Assembly (NCBI GenBank): GCA_002403415.1
Contig: DHHS01000181.1
Location: forward strand, 10,185-41,607
Reading direction: 5' to 3'
Length of the DNA stretch: 31,423 bases
From: Sphingomonas sp. UBA4766
Lineage (GTDB): Bacteria; Pseudomonadota; Alphaproteobacteria; Sphingomonadales; Sphingomonadaceae
Under the pieces are notes generated by a model. It did no database searches, was not told the DNA's origin, and was given only the letters and a program-made list of their open reading frames with translations. Position numbers and translations under genes: made by a program. Below, one piece after another: positions 14,962 through 22,811 of the stretch. Within the stretch, counting starts at the first letter, position 1. The number at the start of each line of letters is the position of its first letter.

Positions 14962-16475
14962 TGACGCCTGCTCTTACCGCAACACGTCACGAATCCCACG
15001 TTGAGCCGTGGCGTCGTCATGCGGTGATACTCAGCGGTGTTGCGGCAATGCTGCTGATCGTGTTCGCGCGCGATACAGCGGATCTTGCTCGGCTGTGGTG
15101 GACCAGCACCACCTTTGGCCATTGCCTGTTTATCGGCCCGGTGATTGCCTGGCTGGTGTGGCAGCGGCGTGCCGAGCTTGCCCCCCTGACCCCGATGGCA
15201 TGGGCTCCGGGGCTGGCGATTGTCGCAGGCGGCGGGTTTGCGTGGTTGTTGGGCGCAGCGGGCGGTGTGGCGCTAGCGCGGCATTTGGGGCTGGTGGTGA
15301 TGGGGCAGGGCGCGGTCGTCACCATCCTGGGCCCGCACGTGGCGCGCAGGCTGGTGTTTCCGCTGCTCTACGCGTTTTTCCTGGTTCCTTTTGGTGAGGG
15401 GCTCGAACAACCGCTGCAGCAGGTGACGGTCGCCACCATATTGCCGCTGCTTCAGCTTGTTGGCGTGCCGGCGCACGTCGACGGCGTGCTCATCACTATC
15501 CCCACCGGCTATTTCGAAGTGGCCGAGGCGTGTTCGGGCGCGAAGTTCGTGATCGCGATGACGGCTTATGGCGTGCTGGTCGCCAATGTCTGTTATGTCA
15601 GCTGGGGACGGCGGATCGCGTTCATGGCGATGGCGCTGGTCGTGCCGGTGATCGCCAATGGCGTGCGCGCCTTTGGCACCATCTACGCGGCGCATCTGAC
15701 TTCGGTGGAAGCGGCGACCGGGTTTGACCATATCGTCTATGGTTGGGTGTTTTTCGGGCTGGTGATGGCGCTCGTGCTTGCGATCGGCTGGCGCTGGTTC
15801 GACCGTGATCCCGATGCCGCATGGGAGAGCGGCCCGCCTGCGCCCACGCCGCGCCATCCGGTCCCACCGCTCGTTGCCGGTGCGCTGGCCGTCGCGCTCG
15901 CCGCCGTTTTTCCAAGCGTTGACGGCGGGCTTGCCGCGCGCCGGGATACCCTGCCCGTGCGGATCGCGCTGCCGACAGTGCCGGGCTGGCATCAGGTTGT
16001 CGGCGGCGGGAGCGCAACCTGGGCTCCGCATTATCCGGGTGCGGACCATTACCTGCTGGGCCGGTATGCCGATGACAGGGGCCGCGAGATTGATCTGGCC
16101 ATCGCCGTCTATGCCGCTCAGCGCGAGGGATATGAAGTGATCGGCTTTGGCCGCGGCGTGTTGCGCGAGCGGGATCGCTGGGTGCGGGTCGCCGATGAAG
16201 CTCCGGTGGCGGGCGGCGCCGTCGTGCGGATTACCGCCCCGGGCCCGGTGCAGCGGATCGTCGCAACCTGGTTTCGGGTCGGCGGCGCAACAATGACCAG
16301 CCCGGCCCGCGTTAAGCTGGCGACGCTGCGCGCGCGGTTGCTGGGCGGGCCTCAAGCCGCCATTGCCGTGCATATCTCGGCGGTGGAGCCAGGCGGGCGC
16401 GCCGCCATCGCACGGTTCGCAGGGGCGCTTGGCGCGATTGATGCGCTGGCTGATCGAAGCGCAGGGCATCGCTGA
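14961..16475 (+). CDS. xrtA: Exosortase A fused to an EpsI-type C-terminal domain
   Basis: A 504-residue integral membrane protein. The first 300 residues are a multi-pass exosortase (TIGR03109 type) with the three catalytic residues in place: Cys191 in EACSGAKF, Arg236 in NGVRAFGT and His257 in FDHIVYGW. They fit the cysteine transpeptidase mechanism proposed for exosortases, which process C-terminal PEP-CTERM signals. From about residue 330 to the end is a soluble EpsI domain (TIGR02914 type) beginning near LPVRIALPTVPGW and including WFRVGG, probably periplasmic. I chose ATG 14961 because it overlaps the upstream stop in the locus's usual TGATG style and removes an implausible 26-residue extension. 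Its substrate proteins are not encoded in this window. Confidence 0.95.
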   Translation: MTPALTATRHESHVEPWRRHAVILSGVAAMLLIVFARDTADLARLWWTSTTFGHCLFIGPVIAWLVWQRRAELAPLTPMAWAPGLAIVAGGGFAWLLGAAGGVALARHLGLVVMGQGAVVTILGPHVARRLVFPLLYAFFLVPFGEGLEQPLQQVTVATILPLLQLVGVPAHVDGVLITIPTGYFEVAEACSGAKFVIAMTAYGVLVANVCYVSWGRRIAFMAMALVVPVIANGVRAFGTIYAAHLTSVEAATGFDHIVYGWVFFGLVMALVLAIGWRWFDRDPDAAWESGPPAPTPRHPVPPLVAGALAVALAAVFPSVDGGLAARRDTLPVRIALPTVPGWHQVVGGGSATWAPHYPGADHYLLGRYADDRGREIDLAIAVYAAQREGYEVIGFGRGVLRERDRWVRVADEAPVAGGAVVRITAPGPVQRIVATWFRVGGATMTSPARVKLATLRARLLGGPQAAIAVHISAVEPGGRAAIARFAGALGAIDALADRSAGHR

Positions 16476-18367
16476 TGTGCGGCATTGCCGGGCTGTTTTA
16501 CCCCGACACCCCCAAGCCAATTGACCCGCAGCGCATCACCGCGATGACTGACGCACAGGCGCATCGCGGCCCCGATGGCAGCGGGGTGTGGGTGGCACCT
16601 GGCATCGGGCTGGGCCACCGGCGCTTGTCGATCATTGATCTGGGCGGCGGCGCGCAACCGATGCATAGCAAGGACGGCCGCCTGTCCGTTAGCTACAATG
16701 GCGAGATCTATAATTTTAAGGAAGTCCGCGCCGAGTTGGAGGTGCGCGGTGCCCAATTCCGCACCGATAGCGATACCGAGGTGCTGCTGCACGGTTGGGC
16801 GGCGTGGGGCCCGGCGATGCTCGACCGGCTGAACGGGATGTTCGCGATTGCGCTCTATGACAATGCCGCCAAGGCGCTGTTCCTTGCGCGCGACCGGCTG
16901 GGGGTGAAGCCGCTCCACTATGCGATGTTGGTTGATGGTGCGCTGGCCTTTGCGTCGGAGTTGAAGGGGCTGCTTGCGCACCCGCTGCTCCGGCGCGTCG
17001 CCGACGTCCGCGCGGTCGAGGATTTCATGGCATATGGCTATGTCCCTGACGATGCGTGCCTGGTGGCGGGCGTGCAAAAGCTTGCCGCAGGGCATTTCCT
17101 TCTCATCGAGCGGGGCAAGCCCGTGCCCGCGCCACAGCAATGGTGGGACATTGATTTCAGCAACCGGACGCGCGCGTCTGCGTCGGCGATTGAGGAGGAG
17201 TTAATTGACCGGCTGTGCGCCGCCGTCCGGTCGCGTCTCGTCGCCGATGTGCCGCTGGGCGCGTTCCTGTCGGGCGGCGTCGATAGTTCCGCCGTCGTCG
17301 CGATGATGGCGGAGGCATCGCGCCACGCGGTTAAAACCTGCACCATCGGGTTCGACGCCGCCGACCATGACGAGCGTAGCTATGCGCGGCAGATCGCCAC
17401 GCGCTTTGCAGCCGATCACCGCGAACGGATTGTCAGCGCCGATGATTTTTCACTGATCGACACGCTGGTCACAGCGTTTGACGAACCCTTTGCCGATGCG
17501 TCGGCGCTGGCGACCTATCGTGTTTGCGAATTGGCGCGGGAACAGGTTACCGTTGCGCTGTCAGGCGACGGCGCGGACGAGGCTTTTGCCGGCTATCGCC
17601 GCTATCGCTTTCAGGCAGCGGAGGAACGGCTGCGCAGCCTCATCCCGCCCGCGTTGCGCGCACGACTGTTCGGCACGCTCGGCCGCTTTTACCCCAAGGC
17701 CGATTGGGCGCCGCGCCCCTTACGCGCCAAAACCACGTTTCTCGGCCTCGCGGATGATGGCGCGACCGCCTATGCGCGCGCGGTCGGCGTTACGCCGCCT
17801 GCGCTGCGGGGCATCCTGTTTTCGGATGCGGCACGCCGGGCGCTGGGGGGGCACCGGGCGGAGGACCGCTATATCGGGACGATGCAGCGGGCGCCGGTGC
17901 GCGAGCCGCTTGATGCGGCGCAATATGCCGATTTCAAACACTGGCTCCCCGGCGATATCCTGACCAAGACCGACCGCACCAGCATGGCCGTCGGGCTGGA
18001 AGCACGCGAGCCGCTGCTCGATTACCGGCTGGTCGAATTTGCCGCGACGTTGCCGGTCGCGATGCGGATCAAGCGGGGGCAGGGCAAATGGGTGATGAAG
18101 CACGCGCTTGAACGCTATTTGCCGCACGACATCCTTTATCGCCCGAAAATGGGCTTTGTAACGCCTGTCAGCCTTTGGTTTCGTGGACCCCTTGGCGATC
18201 GGGCGGCGGCGCTGGCACGGTCACCGGTGTTGGGCGGCACCGGCTGGTTCGACATGGCAACGATCGAGCGCCTGGCCGCCGAACACCGCAGCGGCGCACG
18301 CGACCATGGCCGCACGCTGTGGCAACTCGTCATGCTCGAACGGTCGATGACGCGGTTGTTTGGTTAA
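16475..18367 (+). CDS. XrtA/PEP-CTERM system amidotransferase (asparagine synthase-like)
   Basis: A 630-residue two-domain enzyme (TIGR03108 type, AsnB-related). The N-terminal glutaminase domain has the Cys2 nucleophile (MCGIAGLFY), RGPDGSG, NGEIYNF and SDTEVLLHGW. The C-terminal synthetase domain has the pyrophosphatase loop SGGVDSS (about residues 266-272) and the conserved TKTDRTSMAVGLEAREPLLD region. It should use glutamine-derived ammonia to amidate an activated carboxylate, probably a uronic acid or a small carboxylic substituent of the polysaccharide rather than aspartate. It ends the rightward operon: its start overlaps xrtA (TGATG), and its TAA (18365-18367) overlaps the TAA of the convergent gene. 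Confidence 0.93.
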   Translation: MCGIAGLFYPDTPKPIDPQRITAMTDAQAHRGPDGSGVWVAPGIGLGHRRLSIIDLGGGAQPMHSKDGRLSVSYNGEIYNFKEVRAELEVRGAQFRTDSDTEVLLHGWAAWGPAMLDRLNGMFAIALYDNAAKALFLARDRLGVKPLHYAMLVDGALAFASELKGLLAHPLLRRVADVRAVEDFMAYGYVPDDACLVAGVQKLAAGHFLLIERGKPVPAPQQWWDIDFSNRTRASASAIEEELIDRLCAAVRSRLVADVPLGAFLSGGVDSSAVVAMMAEASRHAVKTCTIGFDAADHDERSYARQIATRFAADHRERIVSADDFSLIDTLVTAFDEPFADASALATYRVCELAREQVTVALSGDGADEAFAGYRRYRFQAAEERLRSLIPPALRARLFGTLGRFYPKADWAPRPLRAKTTFLGLADDGATAYARAVGVTPPALRGILFSDAARRALGGHRAEDRYIGTMQRAPVREPLDAAQYADFKHWLPGDILTKTDRTSMAVGLEAREPLLDYRLVEFAATLPVAMRIKRGQGKWVMKHALERYLPHDILYRPKMGFVTPVSLWFRGPLGDRAAALARSPVLGGTGWFDMATIERLAAEHRSGARDHGRTLWQLVMLERSMTRLFG

Positions 18368-18822
18368 CCGTGATGCCCGTGAAAATGGGCGATCGCGGCG
18401 TGTAGCGTCAACGCAATCAGGCACAGGCTCGACAGCGCGAAGAGCGCAAAGCGAATCGCGACGCGATTGATCGTTGCCTGCACAATGCTGTGTGCGACGC
18501 GCAAACCGACATAGGCCCAGGCAATTTGGAGGTTAAAACCACCCCCGTGCCCGAGCAGCGCGAGCGCAATCGCCACCGCGTAAAACACCGTCGGCTGTTC
18601 ATGAAGGTGGTTGTAATTGTCCGCGACCCAGCTGGCGCGCTTTTCCCCCTTTGCAATCAAGGCGTCGCGCAGCGCTGGTCCCGTGCCGCCCACCATCTTG
18701 GCCCCGTCGATCCCGGCGCGACGCATCGCGGGCAGGCGGGTCGCATACATCCAGACCCACATGACAAGTGTCCAGGCCGCCATGGCAATGACGGGACCGA
18801 TGATTGGGCTATGATGTGGCAT
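18364..18822 (-). CDS. MAPEG family membrane protein
   Basis: A 152-residue protein with four hydrophobic segments (near residues 8-28, 78-93, 99-115 and 122-142) and the MAPEG core motif NYNHLHEQPTVFYAVA (about 69-84). The family includes microsomal glutathione transferases and many bacterial members of unknown substrate. The ATG at 18822 is preceded by a strong GGGGGGAG Shine-Dalgarno about six bases away. It has no visible link to the neighbouring clusters. Its terminal TAA overlaps the amidotransferase stop on the other strand by two bases, so no terminator fits between the two convergent units. Confidence 0.9.
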   Translation of the reverse strand: MPHHSPIIGPVIAMAAWTLVMWVWMYATRLPAMRRAGIDGAKMVGGTGPALRDALIAKGEKRASWVADNYNHLHEQPTVFYAVAIALALLGHGGGFNLQIAWAYVGLRVAHSIVQATINRVAIRFALFALSSLCLIALTLHAAIAHFHGHHG

Positions 18823-18880
18823 GTTATTCTCCCCCCGGACGAATTACTCTCAAGATGCCGCTTTCCGGCCATCAGTGCAA

Positions 18881-19069
18881 CTATCGCAGCTTCGCGATCG
18901 GCAGTCCGTCCGCCTTGGCCCGGTCGCGCACCGATTCCTCGCTGCGGTTCAGCGCCTTGGCAATCGCCTTGAGCGCCATCGCCTTTCGCGCGAACTGGTG
19001 CAGCTTTTGAACCTCGTCCGGGGTCCAGGGCTGGCGGTGGCGCTCAAACCACGCGGTGTCCTTCGCCAT
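18881..19069 (-). CDS. Small SANT/Myb-like helix-turn-helix protein
   Basis: A 62-residue basic protein. WTPDEVQKLHQFARK, IAKALNRSEESVRDRAKADGL form three predicted helices resembling a single SANT/Myb-like or homeodomain-like DNA-binding unit; similar short proteins are common in alphaproteobacteria without an assigned role. I place the start at 19069, where its ATG overlaps the stop of the upstream deoxyhypusine-synthase-like gene (TGATG); an upstream in-frame ATG at 19114 would lie within that gene. The coupling suggests co-translation with the polyamine enzymes. It could be a regulator of the cluster, but that is inference from position only. Confidence 0.75.
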   Translation of the reverse strand: MAKDTAWFERHRQPWTPDEVQKLHQFARKAMALKAIAKALNRSEESVRDRAKADGLPIAKLR

Positions 19070-20118
19070 CAGGCGAAGATCTTGCCCCAGGCGCGCTTGG
19101 CACGCGTCTTCCAATGGCCGCGGTGATAGGCGTCGGAGGCGAGCAGCGGCATCACCGAACCAGCCTCGGCAAACACCATCTGCTCAATGCCGGTGTTCAC
19201 CTTGCCCCATGACGCCGCTTCCTGCAGCGTTGAGGATGAACATGCGCCGTCACGAACATCGGCGACGGTGATCTGCACCGCATATTTGTGCACCTCAACA
19301 TCCTCATGCCCCAGGATTTCGGCGCAGACGACGGTGTCCTGAATGAAGTTTTTCGGCACACCGCCGCCGATCATGAGGAGGCCGGTCGTGCCCGCCTGAA
19401 TCTTGATATCGGTCAGTTCGCGGAAATCGGCGATCGCGTCGATCATCATATAGGGTTTGCCAGCCTTCATCGCGTCGACCTGATGCTTGACGAGGCCGAA
19501 CCCCGCCGACGAATCGACAAAGGCGGGGCAGAAAATCGGCACGTCATGCTCATAGGCAAGCTTGACGAGGCTATTGTCCTTCTTGCCATGCTGGCTGAGA
19601 TAACGGCCCATTTCGCGGATGAACGCCCGGCTCGAATACGCGCGCGGCTCCAGGTCGTTTGCGATCTTGTTGATCGTGAAGTCGCAGTCCTGAAGCTGCT
19701 CCTCATCGATGTAAGTATCGTAAATCCGATCAATATACAGCGAGCGCAGCGTGTCATCATCGGGCACTTCGAGCGCTTGGTAATGTTGGTGGCCCAGCCC
19801 TTCAAAGAAATCCATGTCGACGATCGTCGCGCCTGTCGCAATCACGCAATCGACCATGTTCGAACGCACCAGCTCGGCATAAAGGTCCATACAGCCGCCA
19901 GCACTCGTCGAACCCGCGATCACCAAACAGATGGTGCAATCCGGATCGGCGAGCATCTGGTTATAGATGCCGGTCGCACGCGCGAGGTCGCGGCTCGTAA
20001 AGCTCATCTTGCCCATCGACTCGATGATTGGACGCGCGTCAAAGCTGGTGATGTCGATATGCTCGACCTTGGTGGAAAGCAGCTCGGCCTTGCGATTCGA
20101 GAGGGTGGTGTCGGTCAT
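19069..20118 (-). CDS. Deoxyhypusine synthase-like enzyme (probable homospermidine synthase)
   Basis: A 349-residue NAD-dependent enzyme of the deoxyhypusine synthase fold. The Rossmann-type NAD motifs (VIAGSTSAGG, VIATGATIVDMDF, LLMIGGGVPKNF) and the active-site lysine in EAASWGKVNTG (Lys306) that forms the enzyme-imine intermediate are present. Bacteria lack eIF5A, so hypusine formation is not its job; bacterial relatives transfer an aminobutyl group to a small amine, giving homospermidine or guanidino relatives. The ornithine decarboxylase-like gene upstream would supply putrescine. AGGAAG lies about six bases before the ATG. A palindromic repeat lies 23 nt upstream of the start. A coupled SANT-like gene follows. 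Confidence 0.88.
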   Translation of the reverse strand: MTDTTLSNRKAELLSTKVEHIDITSFDARPIIESMGKMSFTSRDLARATGIYNQMLADPDCTICLVIAGSTSAGGCMDLYAELVRSNMVDCVIATGATIVDMDFFEGLGHQHYQALEVPDDDTLRSLYIDRIYDTYIDEEQLQDCDFTINKIANDLEPRAYSSRAFIREMGRYLSQHGKKDNSLVKLAYEHDVPIFCPAFVDSSAGFGLVKHQVDAMKAGKPYMMIDAIADFRELTDIKIQAGTTGLLMIGGGVPKNFIQDTVVCAEILGHEDVEVHKYAVQITVADVRDGACSSSTLQEAASWGKVNTGIEQMVFAEAGSVMPLLASDAYHRGHWKTRAKRAWGKIFA

Positions 20119-20140
20119 GGGTTCTTCCTGACAATGAATA

Positions 20141-20165
20141 TCACCCCGGCTTCGCGCCGGGGTGA
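20141..20165. repeat. REP-like GC-rich palindrome in the leader of the DHS-like gene
   Basis: TCACCCCGGC (20141-20150) and GCCGGGGTGA (20156-20165) form a perfect 10-bp stem around the loop TTCGC. It lies between the decarboxylase and DHS-like genes, and no T-run follows on either strand, so it is not a standard terminator. From memory, GTCACCCCGGC palindromes are scattered through sphingomonad intergenic regions; a copy count was not possible here. Confidence 0.7.
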
Positions 20166-20196
20166 CAAGAACTCGGTTTAGTTTTGCGGCGAAGTG

Positions 20197-21417
20197 TTAC
20201 AGCGTGACGACGTTCGCACTCGCAACCCGCCGTTCGGGCGCAGCGTAGAGCGAAACCATCGGCTCGTCCGCGACAATCACGGTCTCGCCATTGGTGAAGC
20301 CGTTAAAGCCAGTCCGCATTGCCGCACCATAAGCGCCGAGCATCCCGATTTCGATGTAGTCGCCTGCGCGCGTATCGGCCGGCAGCATGAACGGCCCCGC
20401 CATATGATCGAGATCATCGCAGGTCGGCCCGTAAAAGCTGAAGCCCATGTCGCGCGCAGTCGAATCGGGTTCGCGCAGCAAGCGCACCGGAAATTGCCAG
20501 CCCAGATGCGCTGCATCGAACAACGCGCCATAAGCACCGTCGTTGATGTAGAGCTCATCGCCGCGTCGCCGCTCCACGCGGACGATCAGCGAACTGTATT
20601 CGGCACACAGGGCACGGCCCGGCTCCGCCCAAAGCTCCGCCGAGTATGAAATCGGCAGGCTTTCGAACGCGCGGTGAATGGTTGCGAAATAACGCTCCAG
20701 CGGCGGCGGCTCCATGCCGGGATAGGAGGAGGGGAAGCCGCCGCCGACATCGACGACGTCAACCGTGACGCCCGCATCCACGATCGCCGCGCGCACACGC
20801 TCGATCGCATTGGCATAGGCCTCGGGAGTCATCGCCTGGCTGCCGACATGGAAGCAGATGCCGAGTGCGTCGGCGGCTTGCCGTGCCGCGATCAGCAAAT
20901 CGCGCGTTTCCCCCGGTGCCGCGCCGAATTTCGACGCGAGGCTGAGCTTGGAGTGTTCGGACGAGACCCGCAACCGCACGCACAGTGTGAGATCGGTCGC
21001 ATCGCCTGTCGCCGCCATGATTTTCGCCAGCTCGTCGAGACTGTCGAGCGAAAACACGCGCACGCCGTGGGCATGATACGCTTCCGCAATCGCCTCGGGC
21101 GCTTTTACCGGGTGCATGAAGCACAAGGTCGCCTCGGGCAAAGTCCTTGCAACCAGCCGCACTTCACCGATCGAGGCGACATCGTAATGGGTGATGCCAT
21201 TGTCCCAGAGCACCCGCATCAAATCGGGTGAGGGATTGGCCTTTACCGCATACATCGAACGCCCCGGAAACTTCTCCACGAAGAATCGGGCGGCACGCGC
21301 AGCGGCGTGTGGGCGAACCAGCGTCACGGGCTGAACCGGACGATGGTCAAGAGCAATTCCGATAGCGGAATCGAACGGGGTAGCAGCTAACCCCAGCGCG
21401 CTATGATGCTTGTGCAA
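20197..21417 (-). CDS. Ornithine/lysine decarboxylase (fold-type III, PLP)
   Basis: A 406-residue eukaryotic-type ornithine decarboxylase. Lys59 in MYAVKANP holds PLP. HVGSQ, DVGGGFPSSYPG and an EPGR motif follow, and catalytic Cys333 lies in GPTCDDLD, the form used by ornithine decarboxylases rather than the CExxD of diaminopimelate decarboxylases. It should make putrescine from ornithine (lysine is possible). The start codon is TTG at 21417, preceded at eight bases by a perfect GGAGGT, which strongly supports it; there is no ATG or GTG at a sensible position. It forms a polyamine unit with the DHS-like gene 78 nt downstream. Confidence 0.92.
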   Translation of the reverse strand: MHKHHSALGLAATPFDSAIGIALDHRPVQPVTLVRPHAAARAARFFVEKFPGRSMYAVKANPSPDLMRVLWDNGITHYDVASIGEVRLVARTLPEATLCFMHPVKAPEAIAEAYHAHGVRVFSLDSLDELAKIMAATGDATDLTLCVRLRVSSEHSKLSLASKFGAAPGETRDLLIAARQAADALGICFHVGSQAMTPEAYANAIERVRAAIVDAGVTVDVVDVGGGFPSSYPGMEPPPLERYFATIHRAFESLPISYSAELWAEPGRALCAEYSSLIVRVERRRGDELYINDGAYGALFDAAHLGWQFPVRLLREPDSTARDMGFSFYGPTCDDLDHMAGPFMLPADTRAGDYIEIGMLGAYGAAMRTGFNGFTNGETVIVADEPMVSLYAAPERRVASANVVTL

Positions 21418-21558
21418 CTCAAGGGACCTCCAAGTGCCTTACGGCGATCGTTGACAAAAGCTGCCTTGCGGTTGGAAGTCCCATGGGGCAGCGGAACGCG
21501 CACATAGGGGCGCTAACCGTGCGTGTAAATGATTATTTCGGGTGGTAAGGATCTGTTT

Positions 21559-22554
21559 ATGACGATTTTGCGACAACCCACCCGCGCCGGGGTGCGTGAT
21601 GCGGCGGCAAAGCTGGCGCAGGTCGTACCGACTTCACCGCTATTTTTTCATGAAATCAACGGCATAAACATCGCATTCAAGGCAGAATGCCTGCAACCGA
21701 TTGGCTCTTTCAAACTGCGCGGGGCATGGCATCGGCTCACCGCAATTGCGCCTGAATCGCGCAGCGCCGGGGTTGTTGCCTTTTCCTCCGGCAATCACGC
21801 ACAAGGGGTCGCCTGGGCCGCACGCCGACTGGGGATGCCTGCGGTCATTGTGATGCCGACCGACGCGCCTGCCGTGAAGCGCGAGGCTACACTGGCGCTC
21901 GGGGCTGAAATAGTGAGCTATGACCGTGCGACCGAAAGCCGCGAACGGCTCGCTGCGCAACTGGCCGCAGCGCGTGGTGCAGTGCTAGTGCCTAGTTTCG
22001 ACGATTCGTGGGTGATTGAGGGGCAGGGGAGTGCGGCAATTGAGGCCGCCGCACAAATGGCCGCCATGCAGCTTGGTGCGCCGAGCCACCTTGTCATTCC
22101 GTGCGGCGGGGGCGGGCTGGCTGCGGGCTGCGCGCTGGCACTGCCTGAGGCGCAGGTGACGGTGGTCGAGCCCGAAGGCTGGGACGATATGCGCCGCTCG
22201 CTTGACGCGGGGTGGATCGAACCGGTGGGGGATGCGCCACCCAATACCGCCTGCGATTCGCTGATGACGAAGCAGGTGTCGCCGCTGACCTTCGATGTGT
22301 TGTCGCGGCGCGGCGTGACGGGCATTGCGGTGAGCGAAGCCGCGATTCGCGAGGCTCAGCGCTGGGCGGCAACACGACTGCGGCTCGTGGTGGAGCCGGG
22401 CGGGGCGGTCGCGCTGGCGGCGGTGCTGAGCGGTCAGATTGCACCCGCTGCGGGGATGCTAGTGATTCTGTCAGGCGGCAATGTCGATCCGGCCGCCTAT
22501 GCCGCCGCGATCGCGCCCAAAGCTGCATCCGAGCGGGCAGCGCTGGCGCTGTGA
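21559..22554 (+). CDS. Threonine/serine dehydratase (fold-type II, PLP)
   Basis: A 331-residue PLP enzyme of the serine/threonine dehydratase and serine racemase family, without a regulatory ACT domain. Lys52 in PIGSFKLRG binds PLP, FSSGNHAQGVAWA is the substrate and cofactor loop, and PCGGGGLAAG holds the phosphate. LVILSGGNVDP is the C-terminal signature. It should convert threonine or serine to the 2-keto acid and ammonia; serine racemization cannot be excluded. I chose ATG 21559, with AAGGA about seven bases upstream, over ATG 21529, which has no ribosome-binding site. It diverges from the decarboxylase gene across a 141-bp region and overlaps the next small gene by 4 nt. Confidence 0.9.
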   Translation: MTILRQPTRAGVRDAAAKLAQVVPTSPLFFHEINGINIAFKAECLQPIGSFKLRGAWHRLTAIAPESRSAGVVAFSSGNHAQGVAWAARRLGMPAVIVMPTDAPAVKREATLALGAEIVSYDRATESRERLAAQLAAARGAVLVPSFDDSWVIEGQGSAAIEAAAQMAAMQLGAPSHLVIPCGGGGLAAGCALALPEAQVTVVEPEGWDDMRRSLDAGWIEPVGDAPPNTACDSLMTKQVSPLTFDVLSRRGVTGIAVSEAAIREAQRWAATRLRLVVEPGGAVALAAVLSGQIAPAAGMLVILSGGNVDPAAYAAAIAPKAASERAALAL

Positions 22555-22718
22555 GCGCGCTCGAATCCGCCGCTCCTGCGATCGCGATGCTCGCCGCATT
22601 TGCGCTGATCGCGGGCGGGGTCGTGGTGATCCGGCGGGGGGATAACCGGCGCCAAGGCGTGCTGATGCTGGTGATGGCCATAGTGCTCATCGGCAATGTT
22701 GTGATCTGGACGCTCTAG
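22551..22718 (+). CDS. Small two-helix membrane protein, unknown function
   Basis: A 55-residue protein starting with GTG that overlaps the dehydratase stop as GTGA. It has two hydrophobic helices (about residues 8-24 and 35-53) separated by a charged turn RRGDNRRQG, so it probably forms a membrane hairpin with the turn in the cytoplasm. The frame is open upstream within the dehydratase gene, but only this part looks protein-like. I recognise no family. The coupling suggests it is made together with the dehydratase. Confidence 0.65.
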   Translation: MSALESAAPAIAMLAAFALIAGGVVVIRRGDNRRQGVLMLVMAIVLIGNVVIWTL

Positions 22719-22768
22719 CGCGCGAGGGGGATCAGGCCAGCGCCATGCGCAAAGCCAGCTTCGTGTCT

Positions 22769-22811
22769 ATCATGCCCCCGGCATGATCTGAAGGATGCGG
22801 GGCATCCTTCA
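22769..22811. repeat. Two tandem perfect hairpins
   Basis: ATCATGCC-CCC-GGCATGAT (22769-22787) has an 8-bp stem, and TGAAGGATGC-GGG-GCATCCTTCA (22789-22811) a 10-bp stem; only one base separates them. They lie between two convergent genes. Neither is followed by a T-run, so they may be a factor-assisted bidirectional terminator, an RNA end protector or a dispersed repeat. Confidence 0.65.

Noticed and set aside
15273..16520. 415-codon open frame antisense to xrtA
   Set aside because: His- and Arg-rich low-complexity translation typical of the antisense of a GC-rich gene; no family motif and no ribosome-binding site.
21451..21479. Perfect TTGACA (21451-21456) as a promoter of the dehydratase
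   Set aside because: No -10-like hexamer lies 16-18 bp downstream (GGAAGT at 17), so the match alone is not enough.
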